A stretch of 64,000 nt of DNA. It comes from an uncultured Gellertiella sp. (lineage in GTDB: Bacteria > Pseudomonadota > Alphaproteobacteria > Rhizobiales > Rhizobiaceae). Below the pieces are notes generated by a model. It had not been told where the DNA came from, did no database searches, and saw nothing but the letters and a program-made list of their open reading frames with translations. How positions within the stretch are numbered: the first letter of the stretch is position 1; every line of letters starts with the position of its first letter. Below, one piece after another: positions 28,410-38,182 of the stretch. The translations under genes were made by a program, and so were the position numbers. The stretch lies in assembly GCF_963457605.1 (NCBI RefSeq), contig NZ_OY735139.1, positions 2,386,001 through 2,450,000 of the forward strand, read 5' to 3'.

Positions 28410-28802
28410 ATGTCGCATGACCTGTTCGAAGCGGCGCGCGCTGCCATGGCGCACGCCCATGCGCCCTATTCGAAATTTCCCGTCGGTGCCGCCATCCGCG
28501 CCGACGATGGCAAGATCTATGCGGGAGCCAATATCGAGAATCTCTCCTTCCCGCAGGGCTGGTGCGCCGAACCGACGGCGATCAGCTGCATGATCATGGG
28601 TGGAGGCCGGAAGATCATCGAAATGGCGGTGATTGCCGAAAAGCTGCCGCTCTGCCCGCCCTGTGGCGGTTGCCGCCAGAAGATTTCCGAATTTGCGGAC
28701 CGCCGCACGCCGATCTATCTCTGCGATGAGACGGGCGTGAAGAAAACCATGACCATGGAAGACATGCTCCCCGCAAGCTTTGAAACAGAGATCCTGGGAT
28801 GA
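28410..28802 (+). CDS. cdd: Cytidine deaminase
   Basis: A 130-residue homotetramer-type cytidine deaminase converting (deoxy)cytidine to (deoxy)uridine. It has substrate motif APYSKFPVGAAI, the catalytic CAEPTAI (Cys-Ala-Glu) and zinc ligands PCGGCRQ. Length matches the short tetrameric class. It overlaps the next gene by ATGA. Confidence 0.93.
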   Translation: MSHDLFEAARAAMAHAHAPYSKFPVGAAIRADDGKIYAGANIENLSFPQGWCAEPTAISCMIMGGGRKIIEMAVIAEKLPLCPPCGGCRQKISEFADRRTPIYLCDETGVKKTMTMEDMLPASFETEILG

Positions 28803-29602
28803 AGGCAATCCTCGACATCATCCAGCAACGCCTCGGCGGCCTGAAGCCACGCCATGCCCTCGTGCTCGGCTCCGGCCTTGGCAGCCTCGTGGACGCGCTC
28901 GAACAGACCGTTGCCATTCCCTATGGTGATCTGCCCGGCTTCCCGCAAAGTGCGGTCTCCGGTCATGCCGGCCAGATCGTCGTTGGCCGCATCGCGGGCG
29001 TGCCGGTGCTGGTGCTCTCGGGCCGCATCCATTATTACGAGAAGGGTGATGCGGCGGCCATGCGGGTGCCGCTCGAGGTGCTGAAGGCGCTCGGCATCGA
29101 GGTGCTGCTGCTCACCAATGCGGCGGGCTCGGTGCGCGATGACATGCCGCCGGGCTCGGTGATGCAGATCACCGACCACATCAATTTCTCCGGCGAGAAT
29201 CCTTTGATCGGCGAGGCGAGCGACGGTCGTTTCACCGGCATGACCTCGGCCTATGATGATGATCTCGCCAGTGCCATGCGCGCCGCCGCCCGCAAGACCG
29301 GCACGCCGCTGCATCAGGGCGTCTATATGTGGTTTTCCGGTCCGAGCTTCGAGACGCCTGCGGAAATCCGGATGGCCCGCATTCTCGGTGCCGATGCTGT
29401 CGGCATGTCGACCGTGCCGGAAGTCATTCTCGCCCGCTTTCTCGGGCTCCGGGTCGCCGCCGCATCGGTGATCACCAATTTCGGCGCGGGCATGACGGGT
29501 GGCGAACTCAGCCATGCCGAAACCAAGGAAATGGCTCCGATCGGCGGCAGGCGGCTGGCGACCATCCTGACCGCGCTCATTGCCAGCCAAGGACAAGAAT
29601 GA
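28799..29602 (+). CDS. punA: Purine nucleoside phosphorylase
   Basis: A 267-residue trimeric (class II) purine nucleoside phosphorylase that splits purine nucleosides with phosphate. It carries LGSGLGSL (phosphate loop), GHAGQIVVGRIAGVPVLVLSGR, TNAAGSV, the GPSFETPAEIR loop and ITNFGAGM. Specificity (inosine/guanosine or xanthosine) cannot be set from sequence. Its 3' end overlaps deoC by four bases. Confidence 0.9.
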   Translation: MKAILDIIQQRLGGLKPRHALVLGSGLGSLVDALEQTVAIPYGDLPGFPQSAVSGHAGQIVVGRIAGVPVLVLSGRIHYYEKGDAAAMRVPLEVLKALGIEVLLLTNAAGSVRDDMPPGSVMQITDHINFSGENPLIGEASDGRFTGMTSAYDDDLASAMRAAARKTGTPLHQGVYMWFSGPSFETPAEIRMARILGADAVGMSTVPEVILARFLGLRVAAASVITNFGAGMTGGELSHAETKEMAPIGGRRLATILTALIASQGQE

Positions 29603-30366
29603 TGAATGACACGACCATTGCCCGCCGGGCCCTGTCGGTACTCGACCTCACCAATCTGAAGGATGATTGCACGCCAGACCAGATCGATGCGCTGTGCACC
29701 AGGGCCCGGACGCCCCACGGTTGCGTTGCGGCCATCTGCATCTGGCCGCGCTTCATCGCGCAGGCGCGTGGCCTGCTTGGCAAGGAAAGTCCGGTCAGGA
29801 TTGCGACCGTGGTCAATTTCCCCTCCGGCAATGGCACCATCGCAGAAACCGTGGCCGAGACCACGCAGGCGATTGCCGACGGGGCGGATGAAATCGATCT
29901 TGTGATCCCCTACAAGGGGCTGATGGATGGCGATGAACGGTCGGTCACCGCAATGGTTGCCGCCGTGCGGGCCGCGATCCTGCCGCCGGTGCGGCTGAAG
30001 GGCATTCTGGAGACGGGCGAGATCCGCGATCCCGCGCTGATCCGCAAGGCCGCCGATCTGGCGATTGCCGCCGGGGCGGATTTCATCAAGACCTCGACCG
30101 GCAAGACACCGGGCAACGCGACGGAAGAAGCGGCCGAAATCATGCTGAATGCGATCAAGGCGAGCGGCAGGCCCGTTGGCCTGAAGCCCTCCGGCGGCAT
30201 CGGTTCGGTGCCGGTTGCCGGACGTTACCTGACGCTTGCCGACAGCATCATGGGCGAGGGCTGGGCGGTGCCGCAATGGTTCCGCTTTGGTGCGTCCGGC
30301 CTGCTCGACGATATCCTGCGCGTTCTGGCGGGCGAAGCGTCCAGCAGTTCCGGCCCCGGATACTGA
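29599..30366 (+). CDS. deoC: Deoxyribose-phosphate aldolase
   Basis: A 255-residue class I aldolase that cleaves 2-deoxyribose-5-phosphate to acetaldehyde and glyceraldehyde-3-phosphate. Key motifs are TVVNFPSGN, DGADEIDLVIPY, VRLKGILETG (Lys near the active site) and FIKTSTGK (Schiff-base Lys). A second in-frame ATG follows directly (29602). It lies between the phosphorylases that produce its substrate. Confidence 0.93.
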   Translation: MMNDTTIARRALSVLDLTNLKDDCTPDQIDALCTRARTPHGCVAAICIWPRFIAQARGLLGKESPVRIATVVNFPSGNGTIAETVAETTQAIADGADEIDLVIPYKGLMDGDERSVTAMVAAVRAAILPPVRLKGILETGEIRDPALIRKAADLAIAAGADFIKTSTGKTPGNATEEAAEIMLNAIKASGRPVGLKPSGGIGSVPVAGRYLTLADSIMGEGWAVPQWFRFGASGLLDDILRVLAGEASSSSGPGY

Positions 30367-30370
30367 GCCG

Positions 30371-31678
30371 ATGCTGCCGCAGGACATCATTCTGAAGAAG
30401 CGCAATGGCGAGGTCCTGTCGGTCGAGGACATCCGTTTCTTCGTCGACGGACTGTCCCGCGCGACGATGTCCGAGGGGCAGGTGGCGGCCTTTGCCATGG
30501 CGGTGTGGTTTTCCGGCATGAGCCGCGACGAGACCGTGGCGCTCACCTTGGCGATGCGCGATTCCGGCCAGGTTCTCTCCTGGCAGGGGATCGGCAAGCC
30601 GGTCGGCGACAAGCATTCGACCGGTGGGGTCGGTGACAATGTCTCGCTGATGCTGGCCCCCGTCGCTGCTGCCTGCGGGCTGGCGGTGCCGATGATATCG
30701 GGCCGTGGCCTTGGCCATACCGGCGGCACGCTCGACAAGCTGGAATCTATCCCCGGCTACAGGATCATGCCCGATGAAGCGCTGTTTCGCAAGACGGTGG
30801 CGGAGGCTGGATGCGCGATCATCGGCCAGACCGCAGCGCTTGCCCCCGCCGACAAGCGGCTTTATGCGGTGCGCGATGTCACGGCAACGGTCGATTCCAT
30901 ACCGCTGATCGTGGCCTCCATCCTGTCGAAGAAGCTTGCCGCCGGGCTTGAAAGCCTGGTGCTCGACGTCAAGGTCGGCAATGGCTCCTTCATGGAAGAT
31001 CTCGGCAAGGCGGACGTGCTTGCGCGCTCGCTGGTCGAGGTGGCCAATGGCGCAGGGGTCAAGACCTCCGCATTGCTCACCGACATGAACCAGCCGCTGG
31101 CCGATGCGGCGGGCAATGGGGTGGAAATCGAAAACTGCATCGCCTTCCTGCGCGGCGAAAAAACGGGCACAAGGCTGGAGACCGCAGTGCTTGCCTTTGC
31201 TGCCGAGATGCTGCGCTCCTCCGGCATCGCCGCAACCCTTGAAGCAGGCGAGGAAATGGCGCGCCGCGCGCTGTCCTCCGGAAGGGCCGCCGAGCATTTT
31301 GCCAGGATGGTGCACCTGCTGGGCGGGCCCGCCGATCTTCTGGAGCGCCCGGATCACTATCTGGCCAGGGCACCGGTGATCGTGCCGGTGGTGGCTGAAC
31401 GGGACGGTTATCTTGCGGGCGTCGACACGCGCGGCCTCGGCATGGCGGTGATCGAACTTGGCGGCGGACGACGCAAGCCTGAGGACGAGATTGATCACCG
31501 GACCGGCTTTTCCGCCATCCGCCCCCTCGGTTCGAAAGTGGCAAAGGGCGAGCCGATTGCCTTCCTGCACGCGGCAGATGAAAATGCTGCGGACCGCGTC
31601 GCGGCGACAGCGGCCAGGCTTTACCGTATCGGGGAGAAAAGTCCGGCGGAAAGCCCGGTCCTTCTGGGCCGGATATAG
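30371..31678 (+). CDS. deoA: Thymidine phosphorylase
   Basis: A 435-residue pyrimidine-nucleoside phosphorylase. The family signature SGRGLGHTGGTLDKLE is at residues 115-130; GDKHSTGGVGD and DVKVGNGSFM are also present. It frees thymine or uracil and deoxyribose-1-phosphate, which DeoB isomerises for DeoC. It is the last gene of the rightward nucleoside operon and is convergent with the protease gene. Confidence 0.93.
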   Translation: MLPQDIILKKRNGEVLSVEDIRFFVDGLSRATMSEGQVAAFAMAVWFSGMSRDETVALTLAMRDSGQVLSWQGIGKPVGDKHSTGGVGDNVSLMLAPVAAACGLAVPMISGRGLGHTGGTLDKLESIPGYRIMPDEALFRKTVAEAGCAIIGQTAALAPADKRLYAVRDVTATVDSIPLIVASILSKKLAAGLESLVLDVKVGNGSFMEDLGKADVLARSLVEVANGAGVKTSALLTDMNQPLADAAGNGVEIENCIAFLRGEKTGTRLETAVLAFAAEMLRSSGIAATLEAGEEMARRALSSGRAAEHFARMVHLLGGPADLLERPDHYLARAPVIVPVVAERDGYLAGVDTRGLGMAVIELGGGRRKPEDEIDHRTGFSAIRPLGSKVAKGEPIAFLHAADENAADRVAATAARLYRIGEKSPAESPVLLGRI

Positions 31679-31698
31679 CGGTCCGGTTCAGCCGCCGG

Positions 31699-32211
31699 CT
31701 ACTGTTTCAGCACCATCTTGCCGTTTTCGACGCTGAAGGATTTCAGCTTTTTCAGGAAGCTCATGCCGATCAGGGTTCCGTCAAGTGCCTCGTCCTTCAG
31801 CACGAAAGCTTCCACATCCTCGGCCCGGAGGCCGCCGATCTCGATCCGGTCGAGAACCACATGGGCGGCCTGGGCCGGGCCGTTGGCGGTGTTGACCGCA
31901 TAGCGGAAATCCAGCGTATTGCCGTTGAAGCCGAGCTGACGCGCGGTCTTCTCGTTCATCGCGACGAAGGTTGCGCCTGTGTCGACCAGACCCGAGACCG
32001 ATTTGCCGTTGAGGGTAAAGGTGCCGTTGAAGTGTCCGGCCCTGTTGGCGTCGAGTGTGTAGGACCCGTTGGAGACCGGTGCCTTGCCATGGGTGGATAC
32101 CTTTTCCACCACCGCTGCGGGCTTGCCTGCATCCATTGGCGGCAACAGTTTCGGCACCTGCGATGCCGCCACAAGTCCAATTGTCAGCAGAACCAGATCG
32201 CGCATGATCAT
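31699..32211 (-). CDS. Clan AA retropepsin-like aspartic protease
   Basis: A 170-residue protein with an N-terminal hydrophobic anchor (DLVLLTIGLVAASQVP) and a single aspartic-protease domain. The active-site triplet is DTGATFVAMN (Asp near residue 77), the flap-like region follows, and LIGMSFLKKLKSF is the family's conserved C-terminal stretch. This matches the TIGR02281-type clan AA proteases of alphaproteobacteria, thought to act as dimers at the membrane. The substrate is unknown. It stands inside the nucleoside cluster with no obvious functional link. Confidence 0.85.
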   Translation of the reverse strand: MIMRDLVLLTIGLVAASQVPKLLPPMDAGKPAAVVEKVSTHGKAPVSNGSYTLDANRAGHFNGTFTLNGKSVSGLVDTGATFVAMNEKTARQLGFNGNTLDFRYAVNTANGPAQAAHVVLDRIEIGGLRAEDVEAFVLKDEALDGTLIGMSFLKKLKSFSVENGKMVLKQ

Positions 32212-32333
32212 GGAAGGTCGTCCTTCTTCTTATACAAGAAATCACGAGGTTTCCCGTTCGTGATCTTTGGTATCATCTTGAGAAGGACGATAGACTTGGC
32301 TCCGGCAAAATCCTGCTAAGACCTAAGGTAAAG

Positions 32334-32368
32334 AACCCGGAAACGGCGGTTTCCGGGTTGTCTTTTCA
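32334..32368. terminator. Bidirectional terminator hairpin
   Basis: AACCCGGAAA (32334-32343) pairs with TTTCCGGGTT (32350-32359) over a 6-base loop, with GTCTTTTC on the right. It lies just downstream of upp (minus strand) and upstream of the protease gene, so it most likely ends the upp/add/deoB message. The better T-run is on the plus strand. Confidence 0.6.
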
Positions 32369-32402
32369 GTCTGTGGTTAAAGTTCAGTATTCTGAATAAC
32401 GG

Positions 32403-33032
32403 TTATTTCGTACCGTACATTCTGTCCCCCGCATCGCCGAGGCCGGGCACGATATAGCCCTTTTCATTGAGGTGGCTGTCGATCGCTGCGGTGAAGACCG
32501 GCACATCGGGATGGGCGGCGCGGAAATTGCGGATGCCTTCGGGGGCGGCGAGAAGGCAGAGGAAGCGGATGTTGCGGGCTCCGCGTTCCTTCAGCTTGTC
32601 GATGGCGGCAATCGAGGAATTGCCGGTTGCGAGCATCGGATCGACGACGATCACCAGACGTTCGACGATGTTTTCCGGGGCCTTGAAGTAATATTCGACC
32701 GGCTGCAAGGTCTCGTGATCGCGGTAGACACCGATATGGGAGACGCGGGCCGAGGGCACCAGTTCCAGCATGCCCTCAAGCAGGCCATTGCCCGCCCGCA
32801 GGATCGAGGCGAAAACCAGCTTCTTGCCTTCCAGCACCGGTGCCTGCATCTCCTGGATCGGCGTTTCGATGGTTTCCATCGTCAGTTCGAGATCGCGGGT
32901 CACCTCATAGCAGAGCAGGGTCGAGATTTCCCGCAGCAAGCGGCGAAAGCTTGCCGTCGAGGTTTCCTTGCGGCGCATGATGGTCAGCTTGTGCTGCACA
33001 AGCGGGTGATGGATTACGGTTACGCCGTCCAT
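32403..33032 (-). CDS. upp: Uracil phosphoribosyltransferase
   Basis: A 209-residue enzyme making UMP from uracil and PRPP. It shows [18 protein letters not shown] (N terminus), [16 protein letters not shown], the PRPP-binding loop [14 protein letters not shown] and the uracil-binding C terminus [17 protein letters not shown]. The ATG at 33032 has GAAGAGAGA upstream; seven extra codons are open before it but are not family-like. It salvages uracil released by DeoA. Confidence 0.95.
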   Translation of the reverse strand: MDGVTVIHHPLVQHKLTIMRRKETSTASFRRLLREISTLLCYEVTRDLELTMETIETPIQEMQAPVLEGKKLVFASILRAGNGLLEGMLELVPSARVSHIGVYRDHETLQPVEYYFKAPENIVERLVIVVDPMLATGNSSIAAIDKLKERGARNIRFLCLLAAPEGIRNFRAAHPDVPVFTAAIDSHLNEKGYIVPGLGDAGDRMYGTK

Positions 33033-33103
33033 TTGTGTCTCTCTTCCGGTCAATGGTTCTCTTGATGATTTTCTTTCACGGAAAAGGCTGGCATCGCAAG
33101 AGT

Positions 33104-33135
33104 TGACTGGGGTTTTGGCACTTGATCCCCAGTCA
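33104..33135 (-). terminator. Stem-loop after add
   Basis: TGACTGGGG (33104-33112) pairs with CCCCAGTCA (33127-33135), a perfect 9 bp stem 18 bp beyond the add stop codon. No U-run follows, so it may process or partly terminate the add-deoB message before upp. Confidence 0.5.
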
Positions 33136-33152
33136 GATGCGGTATGCTGTGC

Positions 33153-34121
33153 TCAAAGCAGCGCCAGCAGGCGCTGGCGGGTCGCTTCGTCGACGAAGGC
33201 TGCTTCAATCGAGGTGCGGGTCATGGCGTCGATTTCGGCGGTGGAAAAGCCCATCTCCTGGTCAGCGATCTCGTATTCGCGCTTCAGCGAGGTATGGAAG
33301 AATGGCGGGTCGTCGGAACTGATGGTGACGCGGACGCCGGCGTCCTTCAGGGCCCGCAGCGGATGCGACCTGAAATCCGCAAAGACCTTGAGCGCGACAT
33401 TGGATCCGGGGCAGACTTCGAGCACCGTGCCGAGATCGGCAAGACGCCTGACGAGATCCGCATCCTCGATGGCGCGCACGCCATGGCCGATGCGCGACGG
33501 TTTGACGAGATCGAGCGCGTCCCTGACGCTGAAGGCACCGCATACTTCGCCCGCATGGATGGTGAGGCCGAGGCCCGCGTCGCGCGCGATGTCGAAGGCC
33601 CTTGCATAGTCCGCAACCCTGCCCATGCGCTCTTCGCCAGCCATGTTGAAGCCGGTGATCAGCGGGTTGTCGGAAGCCGCGGCATATTTTGCGGCGGCGA
33701 TCACACGGTCAGGGCCAAAATGCCGCTCCCCGACCACGACCATCCGGCATTCGATACCGGATGCAGCCCTGGCCCGGCGAATGCCTTCGCTGATCCCGGC
33801 AATATAGGGATCGGCCCCGAGACCGATCCGGTCGCCGTGATCGGGCGAGACGAACAGTTCGCTGTAGATGGTGTTGATGCCGGCAAGCTCGGCGAGATAG
33901 GTCTCGGTCAGGAGTGCATAGTCCTCCTCCGTCTTGAAGACTGCGGCGACCTTGTCATAGCAGGTGATGAATTCGGCGAAATCCTTCCAGATATAGGTGC
34001 CGTCCTTCAGGAAGCCGTCCGTCGACAGGCCATATTTGGCGGCCTGGAGCAGCACAAGAGCAGGGGGGGCTGCCCCTTCGAGGTGGCAATGCAGTTCGGC
34101 TTTCTTCAATTGGGCCGTCAC
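33153..34121 (-). CDS. add: Adenosine deaminase
   Basis: A 322-residue zinc enzyme converting (deoxy)adenosine to (deoxy)inosine. It shows [11 protein letters not shown] (two His ligands), [20 protein letters not shown] (His ligand and catalytic Glu region), RIGHGVRA (catalytic His) and [10 protein letters not shown] (Asp ligands). It overlaps deoB by 4 bases and is translationally coupled to it. Confidence 0.94.
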   Translation of the reverse strand: MTAQLKKAELHCHLEGAAPPALVLLQAAKYGLSTDGFLKDGTYIWKDFAEFITCYDKVAAVFKTEEDYALLTETYLAELAGINTIYSELFVSPDHGDRIGLGADPYIAGISEGIRRARAASGIECRMVVVGERHFGPDRVIAAAKYAAASDNPLITGFNMAGEERMGRVADYARAFDIARDAGLGLTIHAGEVCGAFSVRDALDLVKPSRIGHGVRAIEDADLVRRLADLGTVLEVCPGSNVALKVFADFRSHPLRALKDAGVRVTISSDDPPFFHTSLKREYEIADQEMGFSTAEIDAMTRTSIEAAFVDEATRQRLLALL

Positions 34122-35338
34122 AGGAAACTCCTTCCATGGTTCCCTGCCGGGATACCGAGATGATGGGCTATGGTTTCGCCAATATCGGCGAAGGTCGGGC
34201 GAATGCCGATCAGCCGGGCCCGGATACCGGGACCAAAGGCCATGACCGGCACCCGCTCGCGGGTATGGTCGCTGCCGCGCCAGGTCGGATCGCAGCCGTG
34301 ATCGGCGGTCAGAAGCGTGATATCGCCGGGCCGCATGCGGCGATGCACGTCGGGCAGCCGCCGGTCGAAGGCTTCCAGCGCTGCCGCATAGCCGGGCACG
34401 TCGCGGCGATGGCCGTAATACATGTCGAAATCGACGAAATTGGAGAACACCAGGTCGCCCGGTGCCGACTCTTCGATTGCCTGCAGCGATTCTTCCATGA
34501 TGGCATGGTTGCCGGAGGCCTTGATGACACGGGAGACGCCCTGATGGGCGAAAATGTCGCCGATCTTGCCGACCGCATGCACCCTGTGACCCGATTGCAC
34601 CACCCGGTCGAGCAGCGTCGGTTCAGGCGGAAGCACGGAAAAATCGCGCCGGTTGCCTGTGCGCTCGAAGGAGGAACGGGTCTCGCCGACGAAGGGACGC
34701 GCAATGACCCGCCCGATATTGAGGGGATCGACGATCCCCCGCACCGTCTCACACAGCGCAATCAGCCGGTCGAGGCCGAAATGGGTTTCATGCGCGGCTA
34801 TCTGGAAGACGCTGTCGGAGGACGTATAGCAGATCGGCTTGCCGGTCCTTTTATGCTCTTCGCCATACTGCGCGATGATCTCGGTGCCGGACGCGTGGCA
34901 ATTGCCGAGAATGCCGGGCAGGGCACCTGCGGCACAGATGGCCTCGACCAGATCCGGGCTGAAGGCATCGCCCTGCTGGGGAAAATAACCCCAGTCGAAA
35001 TTGACCGGGGAGCCCGCAATTTCCCAATGGCCGGAGGGCGTATCCTTGCCGCGCGAGGTTTCGGTGGCCGTGCCATGCAGGCCGAAGACGCGTGGCGGGA
35101 TCGGCATGCCGGCGGGATATTTGCCACTCGCAAGCCTTGCTGCCTCCAGCAGGCCGAGAGCCGACATGTTGGGGAGTTTCAACGGACCGCTGCGCAGATC
35201 GGCCCGGTCGCCCGCCCCGGCGGCACAGAATTCGGCGATATGGCCGAGCGTGTCGGCCCCGCGATCACCGTAACTATCGGCATCCGGTGCGCCACCAACG
35301 CCAAAGGAATCCAGTACGAAGAGAAATGCACGCGCCAT
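34118..35338 (-). CDS. deoB: Phosphopentomutase
   Basis: A 406-residue manganese enzyme of the alkaline-phosphatase superfamily that interconverts (deoxy)ribose-1- and -5-phosphate, linking the phosphorylases to DeoC. Motifs: [14 protein letters not shown] (metal site), [10 protein letters not shown] (phosphorylated Thr) and [19 protein letters not shown] (metal ligands). A TTG lies one codon earlier (35341), but the ATG at 35338 is preferred. It is first in the leftward deoB-add-upp group. Confidence 0.94.
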   Translation of the reverse strand: MARAFLFVLDSFGVGGAPDADSYGDRGADTLGHIAEFCAAGAGDRADLRSGPLKLPNMSALGLLEAARLASGKYPAGMPIPPRVFGLHGTATETSRGKDTPSGHWEIAGSPVNFDWGYFPQQGDAFSPDLVEAICAAGALPGILGNCHASGTEIIAQYGEEHKRTGKPICYTSSDSVFQIAAHETHFGLDRLIALCETVRGIVDPLNIGRVIARPFVGETRSSFERTGNRRDFSVLPPEPTLLDRVVQSGHRVHAVGKIGDIFAHQGVSRVIKASGNHAIMEESLQAIEESAPGDLVFSNFVDFDMYYGHRRDVPGYAAALEAFDRRLPDVHRRMRPGDITLLTADHGCDPTWRGSDHTRERVPVMAFGPGIRARLIGIRPTFADIGETIAHHLGIPAGNHGRSFL

Positions 35339-35475
35339 CAAGCACCCGTTGCAAGGACCGAGGCGGAACGGCCACCGTCGGTCAGACCTGCAAATGCTTT
35401 AGCGTGAAGCAGAATGCTTTGCAAATCCCGGGTATTAAAGAGGATGCGAATGGATGGGGCAGGGTTCGGCAGGGC

Positions 35476-36117
35476 TCAGCAGTCGCCGCAGCCGACCGTG
35501 TCGCCGACGCGCTGGCGGAAATAGAAGTCCCGCTTGATGGTCACGGTCCGCGACGTATAGGACATGGTGTTGGACAGGAACATGCCGAGCTGATGGTCGA
35601 GCTGCAGTTCCGAATGGATCAGGAACGAGTTCGGATTCTTGAGATCGGTGGGCACGCTCACCGTGGTGCCGACCACATAGGGGCGCGAGCCATCCTGTTG
35701 CCAGGACCAGACGATTTTCGGCACGCTGGTGGCGTCGATGCTGATGGCAGAGACCTTCAGCTTCAGATTGGTGGGAGTGTAGGGGGCAAAAATGCTCTGC
35801 GCGACGCCCACCATCGAGGCGAGTGTCGTCTTTGTCACCGAGGTTTGCTGGGTCACCAGGTCGGCAATGGTCCCTGCCGCCCGGCTGGCCCGCTTGGCAA
35901 CGCTCATGCCCACCGTGATTTCGAAAGCCGAAATGTATAGCATCAGCAGGATCGGCGCGAGAATGGCAAATTCGACCGCGCCTGCGCCGGAAATTTCCGC
36001 GCGGAACGTGTCGATCGCCAGGCGGATGTTCAAGAGGCCGCGCCGCAAGCCTGCAACCATCGACGCGGTCGCGAGCCGGACAGAGGTGGACAGGCCGACT
36101 TTCCCGTTTCGCATCAT
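35476..36117 (-). CDS. TadE-like pilus assembly protein
   Basis: A 213-residue protein with the TadE signature: a basic lead, then GAGAVEFAILAPILLMLYISAFEITVGM at residues about 44-72, a prepilin-like hydrophobic anchor with the conserved Glu. The rest is extracytoplasmic, with two C-terminal Cys (VGCGDC). TadE/TadF proteins are minor pseudopilins of the Flp pilus. It overlaps the gene upstream by 4 bases. Confidence 0.85.
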   Translation of the reverse strand: MMRNGKVGLSTSVRLATASMVAGLRRGLLNIRLAIDTFRAEISGAGAVEFAILAPILLMLYISAFEITVGMSVAKRASRAAGTIADLVTQQTSVTKTTLASMVGVAQSIFAPYTPTNLKLKVSAISIDATSVPKIVWSWQQDGSRPYVVGTTVSVPTDLKNPNSFLIHSELQLDHQLGMFLSNTMSYTSRTVTIKRDFYFRQRVGDTVGCGDC

Positions 36118-36755
36118 GGATACCGCTCGTTCTGGAAGGCTGCGGTGGAAACGATGAGAAAATCCTTGGGCATGCCGCCGCCGGCAGGCCGGATCGTGGT
36201 GAGATAGGGCCGTACCAGATCGGTCATGATCTGCCAGCGATAGTAGGCGCGCAGCATGTTGACCGTCCCGGGGCCGCCGGGTGAAAATTGAAACTGGCTG
36301 GTGTCGAGATCCGCATATTTTGCCGTCGAGACGCGGGGAATGGTTTTCGGAATGGCGCTGAAGGTCGCGAAGCTGCGCACGTCAAGGTAAAGCTTGGCCG
36401 GGGTTGCCACTTCGGTATTCGAGCAGCGGATGAGGATGGCAATTTCCGTGCAGAAGGCCTGGCGGAACTGTACCTTGGTCATGTCGGTTGCCCGGCCGAG
36501 ATTGTAGGTGATGCGACCGGTGCGCAATTTGCGGCCGAATGTGTCGGTCGCATTGGCAATCACCTGTTCACCGGTAAAGGCAAGGAAGGTTTCCAGAATG
36601 GCAATGACGATGAGAAAGTAAGGCAGTGAGAGAAAGGCAAATTCAATTGCCGCTGCGCCATCGCGTGAACCGAAAAATCGCCTCACACTGGACCGCCATC
36701 CCGTGTCTGGCACGGCTTCGGGGCGTGTTTCGTCCGCTACCATGTGCATATGCAT
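36114..36755 (-). CDS. TadE/TadF-like pilus assembly protein
   Basis: A 213-residue minor pseudopilin candidate. SRDGAAAIEFAFLSLPYFLIVIAILETFLAF at about residues 30-60 is the TadE-type hydrophobic N terminus with the Glu after the processing site. Two Cys occur in the periplasmic part (AFCTEIAILIRCSN). It is the first gene of a two-gene unit with the preceding TadE paralogue. Confidence 0.85.
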   Translation of the reverse strand: MHMHMVADETRPEAVPDTGWRSSVRRFFGSRDGAAAIEFAFLSLPYFLIVIAILETFLAFTGEQVIANATDTFGRKLRTGRITYNLGRATDMTKVQFRQAFCTEIAILIRCSNTEVATPAKLYLDVRSFATFSAIPKTIPRVSTAKYADLDTSQFQFSPGGPGTVNMLRAYYRWQIMTDLVRPYLTTIRPAGGGMPKDFLIVSTAAFQNERYP

Positions 36756-36876
36756 ATAAGTGGTCCGCCAGCTTCAGTCAGGTCTCAGGCTAATGATATT
36801 CCGTTTAAAAAAGGTTTCTTAACATAAGTATATTCGAGCTAAACTGGAGCACTGTCCTTCACGAAATCGTTATGAT

Positions 36877-37326
36877 TCATCCGCCTGGCGTTGCTGACGC
36901 GGTGGGCGTTGCCGATGTCCCGGCGCTGCTGCCGCCAATCTTCTTGACTTCGCAATTGGGCGCGCAGGACAGGACATCGCGGTCCGTCTGCCGGTAAACC
37001 CGGATGGTCTTGGCTTCGTCCAGCGTGACCAGCACGTTTTCGTCCACAATCGCATTGCCGTCGGCATCGAGAAGCACAAGATTGGTGGTGCCAAAGCTCT
37101 TTCCGGTGAGAATGATCGTCTTTGCATCCGCCACAGTCGCATCGGCAATCTGGTCGTTTCCAACGATGACTTTCGACACCGAACGGTCGAGTTTCAGCAC
37201 GCGGGCGTGATCCAGCGAGATTTTCAGAAAGTCCTGACCATCTTCCGCCCATGCAAACGTTCCCATGAATGCTGTCGCGGTCATGGCGATGCATGCAATC
37301 AGATCAAGGGGTCTACGTGACGACAT
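36877..37326 (-). CDS. Secreted CpaC N-domain (pilus formation) protein
   Basis: A 149-residue protein with a signal peptide (MSSRRPLDLIACIAMTATAFMGTFAWA). It has one domain of the type found at the N terminus of CpaC/RcpA secretins: SLDHARVLKLDRSVSKVIVGNDQIADATVADAKTIILTGKSFGTTNLVLLDADG. It lacks any secretin channel, so it may bind or cap the CpaC ring. The C-terminal tail is Ser/Thr/Ala-rich. It is divergent from the pilin gene. Confidence 0.85.
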   Translation of the reverse strand: MSSRRPLDLIACIAMTATAFMGTFAWAEDGQDFLKISLDHARVLKLDRSVSKVIVGNDQIADATVADAKTIILTGKSFGTTNLVLLDADGNAIVDENVLVTLDEAKTIRVYRQTDRDVLSCAPNCEVKKIGGSSAGTSATPTASATPGG

Positions 37327-37757
37327 TGCGGGCCACTTTCGTTCAGGGTAACGTCTGGAAGGACACTTCAGGGCACCAGAATGGCCCAGAATGGTAAATG
37401 AAGACTTAAACCGGGCCTGGTTCCCTCGGCCGGTCGGTCGCCATGTCGGCCTATGGCCCGTGCCGTCTTTTGGAAAGTGCTTTGATAATGCAACAAATTC
37501 AATTATTTGAAAAGACACAGCACGGTTTCGATATTGTTTTGTCTTAATACTGTCGAGTCTCTGTGACCCAAAGCGGTGCATGGCTATTGGGTGGGAAATT
37601 ACGCGATAATTTACCATCATTCATTCAAACATCTGTTTACCACTCAATAACCTACTTCCTTAAGTCGATGGAAATAAGCCTTCGCTAAGTTGCAGTCATC
37701 CGATCAACGGAAACAGTTGGCGGAAGTGCTGAACAACACGTAGAGTAGGAGAGACCC
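37327..37757. promoter_or_regulatory. Divergent control region of the pilin gene
   Basis: 431 bp without a gene between the CpaC N-domain gene (left) and pilA (right), AT-rich between about 37480 and 37700. Both promoters must lie here, and a long untranslated leader for the abundant pilin is likely. I could not pick a convincing -35/-10 pair or a regulator palindrome. Confidence 0.5.
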
Positions 37758-37934
37758 ATGACCAAGTTTTTTGCCCGTTTCCTGAAGGATGAATCTGGTG
37801 CGACCGCTATCGAATACGGCCTGATCGCGGCCCTGGTTTCGGTGGCCCTCATCGCTGGCGCCACGGCACTCGGTGGCCAGATCGGCACCACCTTCAACCA
37901 CCTCAACACCAGCCTTGACAATGCGAACGGCTAA
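37758..37934 (+). CDS. pilA: Flp/Fap-type major pilin
   Basis: A 58-residue prepilin: MTKFFARFLKDESGATAIEYGLIAAL. Cleavage by CpaA is expected after the Gly in ESG-ATAIEYG, giving the short hydrophobic pilin with the Flp motif AIEYGLIA. It ends LNTSLDNANG. AGGAGAGA precedes the ATG. It is the structural subunit of the bundle-forming Flp pilus, is followed by a strong terminator, and is expected to be far more abundant than the assembly proteins. Confidence 0.93.
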   Translation: MTKFFARFLKDESGATAIEYGLIAALVSVALIAGATALGGQIGTTFNHLNTSLDNANG

Positions 37935-37972
37935 TCGCCACGCGCTCAGGTCTGAAGCTTGAAGACAACAGG

Positions 37973-38000
37973 GGCCGCTTCCTCGGGAAGCGGCCTTTTG
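37973..38000 (+). terminator. Intrinsic terminator of the pilin gene
   Basis: GGCCGCTTCC (37973-37982), loop TCG, GGAAGCGGCC (37986-37995), then TTTTGC. A perfect 10 bp stem 38 bp after the pilin stop isolates the pilin message from cpaA. Confidence 0.85.
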
Positions 38001-38182
38001 CTGTTTGTCGACCGGAGGGGCGGAATGCACGTGATGTCGCTCGGGCGCCCGAACGGATAATTGACCGGTTCCGAAAAATCGGCCGGGCTTTTGGAGAATC
38101 TTTAAAGTTCGGCTGTAATCTCCCGGAGCCTGTCAGGGAAAGCAAGTTTGAGCGAAAAGACAAACGAAAATAACAGGGCCGC

